Shown in pieces: positions 29,606 through 39,431 of a stretch of DNA of 42,233 nucleotides. The stretch lies in the NCBI GenBank assembly GCA_002294185.1, contig DBFD01000030.1, positions 28,740 to 70,972 on the forward strand. The letters run 5' to 3'. Below the pieces are notes generated by a model that worked only from the letters and a program-made list of their open reading frames with translations, searched no databases and was not told the origin of the DNA. Position numbers and translations under genes: made by a program. Position 1 is the first letter of the stretch. Every line of letters starts with the position of its first letter. The DNA is from Paracoccus sp. UBA889. Its GTDB lineage: Bacteria > Pseudomonadota > Alphaproteobacteria > Rhodobacterales > Rhodobacteraceae.

Positions 29606-29755
29606 CGGACTGGCTTTGTTGTCGATGAGGCACATCAGCAGGGATTTCGCGCCGCCGCAAGGGGCGGTTGCCGCGTCCGCAAGGCTTCGCCACCCTTTCC
29701 CTTGACGCGGTTCGGCCCTATACCGGCCCGACCATTTTTTCAAGGAGTGCGCGCC

Positions 29756-31162
29756 ATGACGCAGGAGACCCGCAAGACCGCCGCCCGGAACTGGGACAAG
29801 GCCGGCTGGCGTGCCTATCCGCGCGTCCAGATGCCGGACTACACCGATGCCGCCGCGTTGCAGATGGTCGAGGCGCAGTTGCGCCGATATCCGCCGCTGG
29901 TCTTTGCGGGCGAGGCGCGGCGCCTGCGCGAGCAACTGGCCGAGGTCGCAGCGGGCCGCGCCTTTCTGTTGCAGGGCGGCGATTGCGCGGAAAGCTTCGC
30001 CGAATTCAGCGCCGACAACATCCGCGACACCTTCAAGGTTCTGCTGCAGATGGCCGTCGTGCTGACCTGGGGCGCGCAATTGCCGGTCGTCAAGGTCGGC
30101 CGCATGGCCGGGCAATTCGCCAAGCCGCGCAGCGCGCCGACCGAGACCGCGAACGGGGTCGAACTGCCCAGCTATCGCGGCGACATCGTCAACGGCTTCG
30201 ACTTTACCCCCGAGGCGCGGATTCCCGACCCGCAGCGGATGCTGGCCGCCTATACGCAGGCGGCGGCGTCGCTGAACCTGCTGCGCGCCTTCTCGACCGG
30301 CGGCTATGCCGACATGCACCGGGTCCAAAGCTGGATCGCCGATTTCGTCGGCGGCCCCGAGGCCGCGAAATACCGCGACATCGCCGATCGCATCCGGGAC
30401 GCCATGGCCTTCATGCAGGCGGCGGGTGTCAATTCCGACACGGCGCATCAATTGTCCAAGGTCGATTTCTATACCAGCCACGAGGGTCTGCTGCTGGAAT
30501 ACGAAGAGGCGCTGGCCCGGATCGACACGACGACCGGACTGCCGGTCGCCGGTTCGGGCCACATGATCTGGATCGGCGACCGCACGCGGCAGCCCGATGG
30601 CGCGCATGTGGAATTCTGTCGCGGCGTTCAGAACCCGATCGGCCTGAAATGCGGCCCGACGACCACGCCCGACGATCTGAAGGTGCTGATGGAAAAGCTG
30701 AACCCCGACAACGAGGCCGGCCGGTTGACCCTGATCGCACGCTTCGGCGCCGGCAAGGTCGGCGATCATCTGCCGCGCCTGATCAGGACGGTGCAGGAAG
30801 AAGGCGCCAATGTCGTCTGGTCCTGCGACCCGATGCACGGCAACGTCATCAAGTCCTCGTCGGGCTACAAGACCCGGGCCTTCGATTCGATCCTGCGCGA
30901 GGTGCGCGAATTCTTCGGCATTCACAAGGCCGAGGGCACGATCCCCGGCGGCGTGCATTTCGAGATGACCGGCAAGGACGTGACCGAATGCACCGGCGGT
31001 GTCCGCGCCGTCACCGACGAGGATCTGTCGGACCGTTATCACACCGCCTGCGATCCACGCCTGAATGCCAGCCAGTCGCTGGAACTGGCATTTCTGGTGG
31101 CCGAGGAACTGCGCAACCGGCGCGAGACGGCCGCGCCCGGGAAGGACGTGAAGGCAGGCTGA
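29756..31162 (+). CDS. 3-deoxy-7-phosphoheptulonate synthase, class II
   Basis: The 468-residue enzyme is the plant-like, class II DAHP synthase that condenses phosphoenolpyruvate with erythrose-4-P, the first step to aromatic amino acids. Motifs are [43 protein letters not shown] and [15 protein letters not shown]. It differs from the E. coli AroFGH type in length and sequence. A good ribosome site (CAAGGAGTGC) precedes ATG 29756. It stands alone, ending in an 11-bp hairpin at 31184-31211. Confidence 0.96.
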   Translation: MTQETRKTAARNWDKAGWRAYPRVQMPDYTDAAALQMVEAQLRRYPPLVFAGEARRLREQLAEVAAGRAFLLQGGDCAESFAEFSADNIRDTFKVLLQMAVVLTWGAQLPVVKVGRMAGQFAKPRSAPTETANGVELPSYRGDIVNGFDFTPEARIPDPQRMLAAYTQAAASLNLLRAFSTGGYADMHRVQSWIADFVGGPEAAKYRDIADRIRDAMAFMQAAGVNSDTAHQLSKVDFYTSHEGLLLEYEEALARIDTTTGLPVAGSGHMIWIGDRTRQPDGAHVEFCRGVQNPIGLKCGPTTTPDDLKVLMEKLNPDNEAGRLTLIARFGAGKVGDHLPRLIRTVQEEGANVVWSCDPMHGNVIKSSSGYKTRAFDSILREVREFFGIHKAEGTIPGGVHFEMTGKDVTECTGGVRAVTDEDLSDRYHTACDPRLNASQSLELAFLVAEELRNRRETAAPGKDVKAG

Positions 31163-31183
31163 ACACGGCCCCCGCGCCCGGAG

Positions 31184-31211
31184 GACAGTCGCCGCACGCC
31201 CGGCGGCTGTC
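31184..31211 (+). terminator. Hairpin after the DAHP synthase gene
   Basis: GACAGTCGCCG pairs with CGGCGGCTGTC (one G-U) across a 6-base loop, 21 bases past the stop codon. The following GTCGTTCC has few T residues. Confidence 0.5.
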
Positions 31212-31241
31212 GTCGTTCCGGACCGTGGCGATGTCTGTCCA

Positions 31242-31258
31242 TCCGCCTTTCGGGCGGA
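31242..31258 (-). terminator. Hairpin after the adenine deaminase gene
   Basis: TCCGCC-TTTCG-GGCGGA is a perfect 6-bp stem 12 bases beyond the leftward stop codon of ade. It has no clear T-run. Confidence 0.4.
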
Positions 31259-31270
31259 GCGAAGGCAGGC

Positions 31271-32968
31271 CTAGCCCGAGATGATCTCGAACCTTTCCAC
31301 ATCGACCATGCCGCGATCGGTGATCTTCAGTGCCGGGATCACCGGCAGGGCCAGAAAGGCCAGTTGCAGGAACGGCTCTTCCAGCGTCACACCCAGCGAT
31401 TTCGCCGCCTTCCGCAATCGGGCCAGCCGGTCGCGCACCGTCTCGAAGGGCTGAAGGCTCATCAGCCCGGCGACCGGCAGCGGCAATTCGGCCAGAACCT
31501 CGCCCTCGGCCGCAACCACCAGACCGCCCTCGATCTGCGACAGCCGGTTTGCCGCCAGCGCCATGTCGGCATAATCCGCGCCGACGACCGCGATATTGTG
31601 GTGATCGTGGCAGACGGTCGAGGCGATGGCCCCGCGCGCCATGCCGAAGCCCCTGACGAAGCCGGTGGCAATGTTGCCGTTCCTGCCATGCCGCTCGATC
31701 ACCGCGATCCGGATCAGATCGCGCGCGGGGTCGGGCCGCTTGTCGCCATCCTTCGGTGCGATCTCATCGTGCAGATGGCGGGTGATGATCTTGCCTTCGA
31801 TGATTCCGATCACGTCGGTTTCGGCCCGGTTGCCGCTGGACCGGAAATCACGAGCCTCGACCTTCGGGGCCTTGACCGAGTTTCGGCCGACGGGCGGCAC
31901 GTCGCCACGTGCGGCAAATGCCGCATCGTCCACGACCCGGCCGCCACACAGGACCAGCGCCGCGTGACAACCTTCCAGCGAATCCAGCGCCACGATATCG
32001 GCCCGCCGCCCCGGCGCGATCAGCCCGCGATCCTTCAGCCCGAAGGCTTCGGCCGCCGACAGCGAGGCCGCGCGATAGGCGGCCAGCGGCGACGTGCCCA
32101 TCTGGATCAGCCGCCGGATCATGTAGTCCAGGTGACCATGCTCGCCGATATCCAGCGGGTTGCGATCGTCGGTGCACAGGCACAGATAGGCGCTGGTCGT
32201 CTCGGTCAGGACCGGCTGCAGGGCTTCCAGATCCTTGCTGACCGAACCCTCGCGGATCAGCACGCGCATCCCCTTGCGCAGCTTTTCCAGCGCCTCCCCG
32301 GCGGTTGTCGCCTCGTGTTCCGTGCGGATGCCGGCGGCGATATAGGCGTTCAGATCGCGGCCCGAAAGCTGCGGGCAATGGCCGTCGACATGGCCGCCCG
32401 CGAACAGGCGCAGCTTGTCCATCGCGGCAGGGTCGCGGTGGATCACGCCGGGATAATTCATGAACTCGGCCAGCCCGATCCCCGAGGGATGTCCCATCAG
32501 CGGTGCCAGGTCGGCGGCCTCGATCCGCGCGCCCGAGGTCTCCATCTCGGTCGACGGCACGCAGGAGGACAGTTGCACCCGCAGATCCATCAGCAGATGC
32601 AGGCTGGCCTGCTGAAAATAGCGGATACCGTCCAGGCCGATCACGTTGGCGATCTCGTGCGGGTCGCAGATCGCGGTGGTGATGCCGCGCGGTGTCACGC
32701 AGCGGTCGAACTCGAACGGCGTGACAAGGCTGGATTCGACATGCAGATGGGTGTCGATGAAGCCCGGAACCAGCGTCAGCCCGGTCACGTCGATCACCGC
32801 GCGCGCCTCGTATCGCGCACCGATGCCCACGATCGTTTCGCCGCAGATCGCCACGTCGCCGTCGATCATGCTGCCGGTGACCAGATCGAAGACCTGCCCG
32901 CCGCGCAGGACCAGATCGGCCGGTTCATCCCCGCGCGCCTGTGCGATCCGCTGTTCCAACCCGTCCAT
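31271..32968 (-). CDS. ade: Adenine deaminase
   Basis: The 565-residue amidohydrolase has the metal site HLH at 74-76 in [13 protein letters not shown], the segment [23 protein letters not shown] and later [14 protein letters not shown], and a C-terminal domain with [15 protein letters not shown]. It deaminates adenine to hypoxanthine for purine salvage, using a two-metal centre. Length fits the bacterial enzyme (about 580). ATG 32968 has GGAGGA about 5 bases before it. It diverges from the HpcH/HpaI aldolase gene over 129 bases. Confidence 0.95.
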   Translation of the reverse strand: MDGLEQRIAQARGDEPADLVLRGGQVFDLVTGSMIDGDVAICGETIVGIGARYEARAVIDVTGLTLVPGFIDTHLHVESSLVTPFEFDRCVTPRGITTAICDPHEIANVIGLDGIRYFQQASLHLLMDLRVQLSSCVPSTEMETSGARIEAADLAPLMGHPSGIGLAEFMNYPGVIHRDPAAMDKLRLFAGGHVDGHCPQLSGRDLNAYIAAGIRTEHEATTAGEALEKLRKGMRVLIREGSVSKDLEALQPVLTETTSAYLCLCTDDRNPLDIGEHGHLDYMIRRLIQMGTSPLAAYRAASLSAAEAFGLKDRGLIAPGRRADIVALDSLEGCHAALVLCGGRVVDDAAFAARGDVPPVGRNSVKAPKVEARDFRSSGNRAETDVIGIIEGKIITRHLHDEIAPKDGDKRPDPARDLIRIAVIERHGRNGNIATGFVRGFGMARGAIASTVCHDHHNIAVVGADYADMALAANRLSQIEGGLVVAAEGEVLAELPLPVAGLMSLQPFETVRDRLARLRKAAKSLGVTLEEPFLQLAFLALPVIPALKITDRGMVDVERFEIISG

Positions 32969-33097
32969 GCCGTCCTCCGTCGCGTCCTTGCAGGCGGCCA
33001 CAGAACCCCATCGCCCGGCCAAGGTCCAGAGCCGGGGCCACTTGCCGCGCGGGCCAGCCTGTGTTTGCCTTCACTCCGGCGGATGAGGAGGCCACGA

Positions 33098-33859
33098 ATG
33101 ACTTTGACGGCAGGGACTTTCCGCGACCATTTCAGGGCCGGCGGCAAGGCAATCAACGGCTGGTGCGGCATCCCGTCGCCGGTCACGACCGAAATCCATG
33201 CGCATGCGGGCTATGATCTGCTGACCATCGACATGCAACACGGGCTGGTCGGCTATGCCGACATGCTGGCGATGTTGCAGGCGATGTCTGCCAGCCCGGC
33301 GCCGAAATTCGTGCGCATCCCGTGGAACGAACCCGGCATCGCGATGAAGGCGCTGGATGCCGGGGCCGACGGAATCATCTGCCCGATGATCAACAGCGCC
33401 GACGAGGCGCGCGCGCTGGTCCGGGCCGCGCGCTATGCGCCGCTGGGCGCGCGCAGCTACGGGCCGGTGCGGGCCGGCGCCCTGCATGTCGACTACGTCG
33501 CCCGCTCGGCCGATCTGGTGCAGGTCTTTGCCATGATCGAGACGCGCGAGGCGCTGCGAAACCGCCACGAGATCATGGCGGTCGAGGGGCTCAGCGGGGT
33601 CTATGTCGGCCCCGCCGATCTGGGCTTGTCGCTGGGCTACGCCCCCACGCTGAACCCCGAGGCGGTCGAGGTGCTGCAGGCAATCGGCGATGTTCTGGCG
33701 GCGGCGCGGCAGGCGGGATTGCTGGCCGGCGTGCATTGCGGCGATGGCGCGATGGTGCGCGCGATGCTGGGACAGGGATTCGATTTTGCCTCGCTGGCCA
33801 CCGATACCGGGCTGTTCACGCGCGCGCTCGGCGCCGCGCTGGCCGAAGCGCGGGGATAG
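33098..33859 (+). CDS. HpcH/HpaI aldolase family protein
   Basis: The 253-residue protein follows the class II pyruvate aldolase pattern: GWCGIPSPVTTEIHAHAGYD, IDMQHGLVGYAD with His48, the phosphate/pyruvate region GADGIICPMINSADEA, MIETREAL for the metal Glu, and VYVGPADLGLSLGY for the metal Asp. Family members cleave 2-keto-3-deoxy acids or 4-hydroxy-2-oxo acids, releasing pyruvate. Which substrate is used here cannot be told. The ribosome site GAGGAGG lies 7 bases before ATG 33098. It faces hisH and ends before a hairpin at 33918-33940. Confidence 0.88.
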   Translation: MTLTAGTFRDHFRAGGKAINGWCGIPSPVTTEIHAHAGYDLLTIDMQHGLVGYADMLAMLQAMSASPAPKFVRIPWNEPGIAMKALDAGADGIICPMINSADEARALVRAARYAPLGARSYGPVRAGALHVDYVARSADLVQVFAMIETREALRNRHEIMAVEGLSGVYVGPADLGLSLGYAPTLNPEAVEVLQAIGDVLAAARQAGLLAGVHCGDGAMVRAMLGQGFDFASLATDTGLFTRALGAALAEARG

Positions 33860-33917
33860 GGCGCGGTTTTGCGCCGCCGGCGCGCGGGACGCGCGCGCCC
33901 CGCCCAGCGGCAGCGAC

Positions 33918-33940
33918 CGGGGCAGGATCTTCCTGTCCCG
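33918..33940. terminator. Hairpin between the aldolase gene and hisH
   Basis: CGGGGCAGGA-TCT-TCCTGTCCCG is a 10-bp stem with one G-U and a 3-base loop, placed between convergent stop codons. There is no T-run. Confidence 0.5.
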
Positions 33941-33952
33941 CCCCCGTCATTG

Positions 33953-34582
33953 TCAGGGGGTCCAGCGCAGGAAATTCGCGATCAGGCGCAGACCGACGCC
34001 TTGCGATTTTTCGGGATGAAACTGTGTGCCGACGATGTTGTCGCGGCCCACCACCGCCGTGACCGCGCCGCCGTAATCGACATGGGCCAGCAGATGCGCC
34101 CGATCCGCTACCCGGAACTGCCAGGAATGGACGAAATAGGCATGATCGCCCGTGCCGATACCTTCCAGGACAGGATGGGGGCGGTCGATGACCAGATCGT
34201 TCCAACCCATATGCGGCACCTTGAGGCCCGGCGCGTCGATCCGCGCCACTTCGCCGCCGATCCAGTCCAGCCCGGCCGTCGGGCGGTATTCGTATCCCGT
34301 CGTCGCCAGCATCTGCATTCCGACGCAGATGCCGATGAAAGGCACGCCGCGATTCAAGACCGCCTCGCGCAGGGCCTCGGCCATTCCATCGACCTCACCC
34401 AGGGCCGCGCGGCAGGCGGGAAAGGCGCCGTCGCCCGGCAGCACGATCCGGTCGGCGCGTGCCGCGATACCCGGATCGGACGTCACAACGATCTCGGCCC
34501 CGACGCTCCGGCCCATCTTCTGGAACGCCTTTTCGGCCGAATGCAGGTTGCCGCTGTCGTAATCGATCAGCGCCACACGCAT
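33953..34582 (-). CDS. hisH: Imidazole glycerol phosphate synthase subunit HisH
   Basis: The 209-residue class I glutamine amidotransferase has nucleophile Cys86 (GICVGMQ) and the His189/Glu191 pair (QFHPEKS). It supplies ammonia to HisF, which forms imidazole glycerol phosphate and AICAR in histidine synthesis. The start is ATG 34582, sharing its A with the hisB stop codon (TGATG); a GTG one codon upstream is also possible. hisA and hisF are not within the window. The next gene leftward is convergent, so this his cluster ends here. Confidence 0.97.
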   Translation of the reverse strand: MRVALIDYDSGNLHSAEKAFQKMGRSVGAEIVVTSDPGIAARADRIVLPGDGAFPACRAALGEVDGMAEALREAVLNRGVPFIGICVGMQMLATTGYEYRPTAGLDWIGGEVARIDAPGLKVPHMGWNDLVIDRPHPVLEGIGTGDHAYFVHSWQFRVADRAHLLAHVDYGGAVTAVVGRDNIVGTQFHPEKSQGVGLRLIANFLRWTP

Positions 34583-35169
34583 CACAGCGCACCCTTGGTC
34601 GAGGGCAGGGCGCCGGACATGCGCGGGTCGGGTTCGACCGCCTCGCGCAGCGCGCGGGCGACCGCCTTGAAGGCGGCCTCGGCGATGTGATGGGAATTGA
34701 TCCCGTCCAGGCGCGCGAGATTCAGGCTGATTCCGCCATGGGTGGCCAGCGCCTGGAAGAATTCGCGCACCAGTTCGGTATCGAAGCCGCCGATCCTTGC
34801 CGACGGGAAATCGACGTTCCAGACCAGATAGGGCCGCCCCGACAAATCCAGCGCGGCGCGGACCAGCGCATCATCCATCGCCAGGAGGAAGTTGCCGTAG
34901 CGGCGGATGCCGGTCTTGTCGCCCAGAGCCTTGGTCAGCGCCTGACCGATGGCGATGCCGGTATCCTCGATCGTGTGGTGGTCGTCGACATGCAGATCGC
35001 CCGTCGCCCGGATCGTCATGTCGATCAGGGAATGGCGCGACAACTGGTCCAGCATGTGATCGAAAAAACCCACGCCGGTCCGGTTGTCATAGGTTCCGGT
35101 GCCGTCCAGGTCGATCGCCACCTCGATCCGGGTCTCGGCAGTGTTGCGGGTGATGGTCGCCTTGCGCAT
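34582..35169 (-). CDS. hisB: Imidazoleglycerol-phosphate dehydratase
   Basis: The 195-residue single-function HisB has the two metal-binding repeats [13 protein letters not shown] and DDHHTIED, then [14 protein letters not shown], with the [10 protein letters not shown] segment between. It dehydrates imidazole glycerol phosphate to imidazole acetol phosphate. ATG 35169 follows AAAGGAAATTCC; an in-frame ATG five codons upstream lacks a site. The gene lies 45 bases after ktrB on the same strand, and it overlaps hisH by one base. Confidence 0.97.
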   Translation of the reverse strand: MRKATITRNTAETRIEVAIDLDGTGTYDNRTGVGFFDHMLDQLSRHSLIDMTIRATGDLHVDDHHTIEDTGIAIGQALTKALGDKTGIRRYGNFLLAMDDALVRAALDLSGRPYLVWNVDFPSARIGGFDTELVREFFQALATHGGISLNLARLDGINSHHIAEAAFKAVARALREAVEPDPRMSGALPSTKGAL

Positions 35170-35214
35170 GGAATTTCCTTTCACGACGCGGGCCTTATAG
35201 GGCGGCGCGGCGGA

Positions 35215-36567
35215 TCAGCCAAGATGGACCTGTCCTTCGGGATAGCGCACGCGGGGCGTCGTGCGCGTCGCCAGGAAAAAGCCCAGTGTCAGTGGCCCGA
35301 CCCGGCCCAGGAACATCACCGTGATGATGATGATCCGGCCGAAGGGGTTCAGTTCCGAAGTGTAGCCGCGCGACAGGCCGGTGGTGCCGAAGGCCGAGGC
35401 GACCTCGAAGCTGATGTCGAGAAAATAGCCGTCGTGGCTGGCCATCATCAGAAACACCGCCGTGAAGATCAGCACCGAGGCGATGGCGATCAGCGCCATC
35501 ACCTTCAGCACCTCGTCAAGCCCGATGGACCGCCCGAAGGCCCAGATCTCGGTCCGGCGGCGGAAGAAGGCCAGGGTCGCCAGCAACATCACCACGATGG
35601 TCGTGACCTTCAGCCCGCCCCCGGTCGAGGTCGGGCCGGCGCCGATGATCATCAGCGCCATGTAGAGCAACGAGGTCGAATCGTGTAGCCCACCGATATC
35701 GACGGTGTTGAAGCCGGCCGTGCGGGGCGTCACGCCCTGGAACCAGGCCACCGTCATCCGCGCGACCGGGCCGTCATATTGCGCCAGCGTCAGCGGATTG
35801 TTCCATTCCAGGATCGCCGTCAGCCCCACCCCGATCACGATCAGCGCCGCCGTTCCCACCAGCATCAGCCGCGTATGCAGGGTCCAGCCATACCAGAAGC
35901 GCCGGTTCCAGACATCCGACACGACCACATAGCCGATCCCGCCCAGAATGAAGAGGCCGGGGATGACGATGTTGACCAGCGGATCGGTCGCATAGCGGAC
36001 CAGGCCCTCGGAAAAGGTCGAGAAACCGGCATTGTTGAAGGCCGAGACGGAATGGAAGACCGCGTCCCACAGGCCGGGACCAAGCCCCTCGCGGGGCATG
36101 AAGCTGAGCGACAGCAGCATCGCGCCCGCGATCTCGGCCATCAGCGCCACGCGGAAGATGGTAAAGACCAGTTGCGTCAGGCGGACATAGGACGTCTGGT
36201 TCAGATCCTCGCGCAGATAGGTGTGGTGCGTGATGCGCAGCGGCAGGCCAAGCGCGGACCAGACCAGCACGGCGAAGGTCATCAGCCCCAGCCCGCCAAG
36301 CTGGATCAGCACCGCAACGACCACCTGCCCCCAGAAGGTCAGATCGAGTTCGGTGTCGATCACCGAAAGACCCGTCACCGTCACCGCCGAGGTCGAGGTG
36401 AAGATCGCATCCGAAAAGCTGATCGCCCGCGTGGTCGTGAAGGGCAGCATCAGCGCCAGCCCGCCGGCAAGGATCAGCGACAGGTACAGGACCGCCAGCA
36501 CGGCCGGCGGCGGCGTGCGCGACAACCAGCCCCGGAACGCGGCCAGCGGATGCGTCCGCACGCTCAA
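35215..36567 (-). CDS. ktrB: Potassium uptake membrane subunit (KtrB/TrkH family)
   Basis: The 450-residue channel-like protein has four pore loops, each with the selectivity Gly: STSAVTVTG (58-66), SAFNNAG (175-181), VTPRTAG (279-285) and SAFGTTG (391-397). The length and short N terminus fit KtrB better than TrkH. It imports K+ through the inner membrane with a gating ring made by the upstream subunit. The start is a TTG at 36567 whose bases overlap the ktrA stop codon (TTGA), so translation is coupled. A GTG at 36561 is an alternative. Confidence 0.93.
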   Translation of the reverse strand: MSVRTHPLAAFRGWLSRTPPPAVLAVLYLSLILAGGLALMLPFTTTRAISFSDAIFTSTSAVTVTGLSVIDTELDLTFWGQVVVAVLIQLGGLGLMTFAVLVWSALGLPLRITHHTYLREDLNQTSYVRLTQLVFTIFRVALMAEIAGAMLLSLSFMPREGLGPGLWDAVFHSVSAFNNAGFSTFSEGLVRYATDPLVNIVIPGLFILGGIGYVVVSDVWNRRFWYGWTLHTRLMLVGTAALIVIGVGLTAILEWNNPLTLAQYDGPVARMTVAWFQGVTPRTAGFNTVDIGGLHDSTSLLYMALMIIGAGPTSTGGGLKVTTIVVMLLATLAFFRRRTEIWAFGRSIGLDEVLKVMALIAIASVLIFTAVFLMMASHDGYFLDISFEVASAFGTTGLSRGYTSELNPFGRIIIITVMFLGRVGPLTLGFFLATRTTPRVRYPEGQVHLG

Positions 36568-37223
36568 ATCCGGTCGCCGAACCGGGTCAGATCGACGCGC
36601 TTGCCCAGCAGCAGCAGGCGGTCATTCGTGTTCAGCACCGGATCGGCCTTGCCGCGCAGGTCGATATATTCGGTTCCGCGCATCATCCCAAGCGCGGTGA
36701 TCCCCTCGCCGATGTTCAGTTCGGACAGTGTCTTGCCCTTCAGTCGCTCGGGAAGCATCAGGTTCACGACCGAAAAGCCGTTACCAAGCGCGACGTAATC
36801 CTGCACCGCCGGATTGTTCAGCATCTGTGCGGTGTGGCGGCCCATCTCCAGTTCCGGCAGAACCACGCGGTCGGCGCCGATCTTGGACAGGATGCGATGG
36901 TGGGTGCGGTTTTCGGCCTTGGCCCAGACCGAGCCGACGCCGATCAGGCGCAGGTTCATCGCCGCGATCACGTTGCTTTCCAGATCGTTGCCGATCGAGA
37001 CCAGCGCCACGTCGTAGCGGTCCACCCCGGCCTCGCGCAGCGCGCCCTCGTCGGTGGCGTCGAGGATCACCGCATTCGACAATTGCTCGGCCAGGGCCGC
37101 GACCCGACGCTGGTTCTTGTCCACGCCCAGAACGCGGTTGCCGAACCGCGCCAGTTCGGATGCAACCACGCTGCCGAAGGAGCCGAGGCCGACGACGACA
37201 AAGCTGCGATTCTGCTTGCCCAT
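36564..37223 (-). CDS. ktrA: Potassium uptake regulatory subunit (KtrA/TrkA-type RCK protein)
   Basis: The 219-residue cytoplasmic protein has an RCK N domain with the nucleotide motif VVGLGSFGS (10-18) and acidic Asp35 at the end of the second strand, and a C-terminal RCK C domain ending in LLLLGKRVDLTRF. KtrA rings bind ATP/ADP or NAD and gate KtrB. ATG 37223 follows CCGGAGGGTCC; upstream in-frame starts lack a site. It is the first gene of ktrA-ktrB and shares a 366-base divergent upstream region with the BCCT transporter gene. Confidence 0.93.
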   Translation of the reverse strand: MGKQNRSFVVVGLGSFGSVVASELARFGNRVLGVDKNQRRVAALAEQLSNAVILDATDEGALREAGVDRYDVALVSIGNDLESNVIAAMNLRLIGVGSVWAKAENRTHHRILSKIGADRVVLPELEMGRHTAQMLNNPAVQDYVALGNGFSVVNLMLPERLKGKTLSELNIGEGITALGMMRGTEYIDLRGKADPVLNTNDRLLLLGKRVDLTRFGDRI

Positions 37224-37589
37224 GGACCCTCCGGAGGACCGAGTCGAGACGGCGGCGATACTGCTCATGCAGGACGGCCGGGGTCAAGCCGGGCCACCGC
37301 AGCCGCTTCTTGCACCCGCCGGGATCACGCCTGGCAAGGGCGCGACCGGCCAGCCCGATCCGGTTCCCAGACCGAGCCGCGTGTTTTCGCGGACGGATTC
37401 CGCATTGGCGCCGGCGGACAAAGCGGCCGATGTCGCAACCCGCGTTGCCCGGGTCGCATTTGTCCGCCACTTTCGCGCCCCTTGTGGCCATTCTGAAGAG
37501 AATGTGACAGAAACCCGGTTCCACGCGCGGATTTCCGCCAGTCACGGCTGATCCGCCGCCCCGATCCAATCATAACGAGAAAGGGACGC
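37224..37589. other. Divergent control region between ktrA and the BCCT transporter gene
   Basis: This 366-base region has no supported gene; frames through it are arginine/proline-rich shadows. It must hold the promoters for K+ uptake to the left and the BCCT transporter to the right. I see no clear sigma70 pair and no long perfect inverted repeat. The less GC-rich part is near 37480-37525 (CCATTCTGAAGAGAATGTGA), which is a possible promoter zone for the transporter gene. Confidence 0.5.
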
Positions 37590-39323
37590 ATGACAGATTC
37601 GACACAGCCCAAGGGGCAGAAGAACGTCAAGGGCCGGCCCGGCGACGAACGCCGCGAACGCGAGGCGCTGAAAGGCCGCTTCGAGCCCGATCCCGAACCC
37701 GATATCGAGGCGATACCCGCGCCCGAGGGCCCCACCCAGGTGATCCAGACGGATTACGAGATCGGCCAGCACAATATCGAGGGCAAGAAACCCTTTCCCT
37801 TCGATGTTCACAACCCGGTCTTCATGATCTCGGCCGTCACCATCGTGCTGTTCACGCTGGTGACGATGCTGTTTCCCACTCAGCTCGAACCCGTGTTCCT
37901 GCAGATGCGCGACGGGTTGACCAGCAATCTCGACTGGTTCTTCCTGCTGTCGGGCAATGTCTTCGTGCTGCTGTGCCTGGGGCTGATCCTGTCGCCGCTG
38001 GGGACGATCCGTCTTGGCGGACCCGACGCGACGCCGGATTTCAGCCTGTCGGGCTGGTTCGCGATGCTGTTCGCGGCCGGGATGGGGATCGGGCTGATGT
38101 TCTATGGCGTCAGCGAACCGATCAGCCATTATCAGACCGCGCTTGGCGGGGTCACGATGGAAGGCGGCGTGCGCACCGACTGGGCGCCCCTGGGCGGCGC
38201 GCAGGGCAACGAGATGGAGGCCCGGCGCCTGGGCATGGCCGCGACCATCTTCCACTGGGGTCTGCATCCCTGGGCGATCTATGCGATCGTGGCGCTTGCG
38301 CTGGCCCTGTTCGCCTATAACAAGGGTCTGCCGCTGACCATGCGGTCGATCTTCTATCCGCTTCTGGGCGAACGTGTCTGGGGATGGCCGGGACATGTCA
38401 TCGACGTTCTGGCGGTTTTTGCCACGATCTTCGGTCTGGCAACCTCGCTGGGCTTCGGGGCGGAACAGGCGACGGCGGGCCTGAACTTCCTGTTCGGTAT
38501 CTCGAACTCGAACACGACCAAGATCATCCTGATCGTCTGCATCACCGGAATCGCGACGATGTCGGTCGTGCTGGGTGTCGAGAAGGGCGTCAAGCGGCTG
38601 TCCGAGATCAACATGGTGCTGGCCTTGGTCCTGCTGCTGTTCATCATCTTCTTCGGCCCCACGATCGAGATCTTCCGCGGCTTTTTCGGCAACCTGGGCG
38701 CCTATGCGCGGGAACTGGTGCCGCTGTCGAACCCGTTCGGGCGCAGCGACGACAACTTCCGTCAGGGCTGGACCGCTTTCTACTGGGCCTGGTGGATCAG
38801 CTGGTCGCCCTTCGTCGGCATGTTCATCGCCCGCGTCAGCCGCGGCCGGACGGTGCGTCAGTTCCTGATCGCGGTGCTGATCGTGCCCTCGGTCATCTCG
38901 ATCCTGTGGATGACCGCCCTGGGCGGCACCGCCATCACCATGACCGTGGGCGGGTTCGAGGGTATCGCCGATGCGGCGCTGGAGCTGAAGCTGTTCCAGA
39001 TGCTGGGACAATTGCCGCTGACCTCGATCACCAGCTTCGTGGGCATCATCCTGGTGATCGTGTTCTTCGTGACCTCGTCGGACTCGGGCAGCCTGGTCAT
39101 CGACACGATCGCGGCCGGTGGCAAGGTGAACGCGCCGATCCCGCAGCGCATCTTCTGGTGCAGCTTCGAGGGTCTGGTGGCGATCGCGCTGCTGCTGGGC
39201 GGCGGCCTGACCGCCTTGCAGGCCATGGCCGTCTCGACCGGGCTTCCCTTCACCATCATCCTGCTGATCGCCTGCTGGTCGATCGTGAAGGGTCTGATTG
39301 CCGAACGGCGAGAACTTGCCTGA
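37590..39323 (+). CDS. BCCT-family transporter (betaine/choline/carnitine type)
   Basis: This 577-residue secondary transporter has about 12 membrane segments after a hydrophilic N-terminal tail of about 70 residues, rich in charged residues and proline. Family motifs are AAGMGIGLMFYGVSEP with the flexible Gly-Met-Gly, TIFHWGLHPWAIYAIV, FAYNKGLPLTMRS and AWWISWSPFVGMFIARVSRG. The GMGIG sequence resembles Na+-coupled betaine carriers such as BetP rather than proton-coupled choline carriers, but this is not decisive. The long charged N terminus could sense osmotic state, as suggested for relatives. It ends in a strong terminator. Its divergent neighbour is the K+ uptake operon. Confidence 0.92.
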   Translation: MTDSTQPKGQKNVKGRPGDERREREALKGRFEPDPEPDIEAIPAPEGPTQVIQTDYEIGQHNIEGKKPFPFDVHNPVFMISAVTIVLFTLVTMLFPTQLEPVFLQMRDGLTSNLDWFFLLSGNVFVLLCLGLILSPLGTIRLGGPDATPDFSLSGWFAMLFAAGMGIGLMFYGVSEPISHYQTALGGVTMEGGVRTDWAPLGGAQGNEMEARRLGMAATIFHWGLHPWAIYAIVALALALFAYNKGLPLTMRSIFYPLLGERVWGWPGHVIDVLAVFATIFGLATSLGFGAEQATAGLNFLFGISNSNTTKIILIVCITGIATMSVVLGVEKGVKRLSEINMVLALVLLLFIIFFGPTIEIFRGFFGNLGAYARELVPLSNPFGRSDDNFRQGWTAFYWAWWISWSPFVGMFIARVSRGRTVRQFLIAVLIVPSVISILWMTALGGTAITMTVGGFEGIADAALELKLFQMLGQLPLTSITSFVGIILVIVFFVTSSDSGSLVIDTIAAGGKVNAPIPQRIFWCSFEGLVAIALLLGGGLTALQAMAVSTGLPFTIILLIACWSIVKGLIAERRELA

Positions 39324-39346
39324 ACAGGCGGCGTCAATCACAGTGG

Positions 39347-39378
39347 CGGGCGGGGTTTTCCCCGCCCGTTCTTGTTTT
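39347..39378 (+). terminator. Intrinsic terminator of the BCCT transporter gene
   Basis: CGGGCGGGG-TTTT-CCCCGCCCG is a perfect 9-bp stem followed by TTCTTGTTTT. It is the clearest factor-independent terminator in the window, 23 bases past the stop codon. Confidence 0.85.
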
Positions 39379-39431
39379 ATGGTCCGCGCGGTGCCAAAAC
39401 CGTTGCTGACGCCACCGAAGGACCGACGCCG

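Noticed and set aside
29702-29724. TTGACG and TATACC as a sigma70 promoter for DAHP synthase
   Set aside because: The two elements are only 11 bases apart; about 17 is needed.
29606-31042. Extension of the GlxA-type regulator through the DAHP synthase gene
   Set aside because: The added sequence is antisense to a conserved enzyme. The regulator family begins near 29605.
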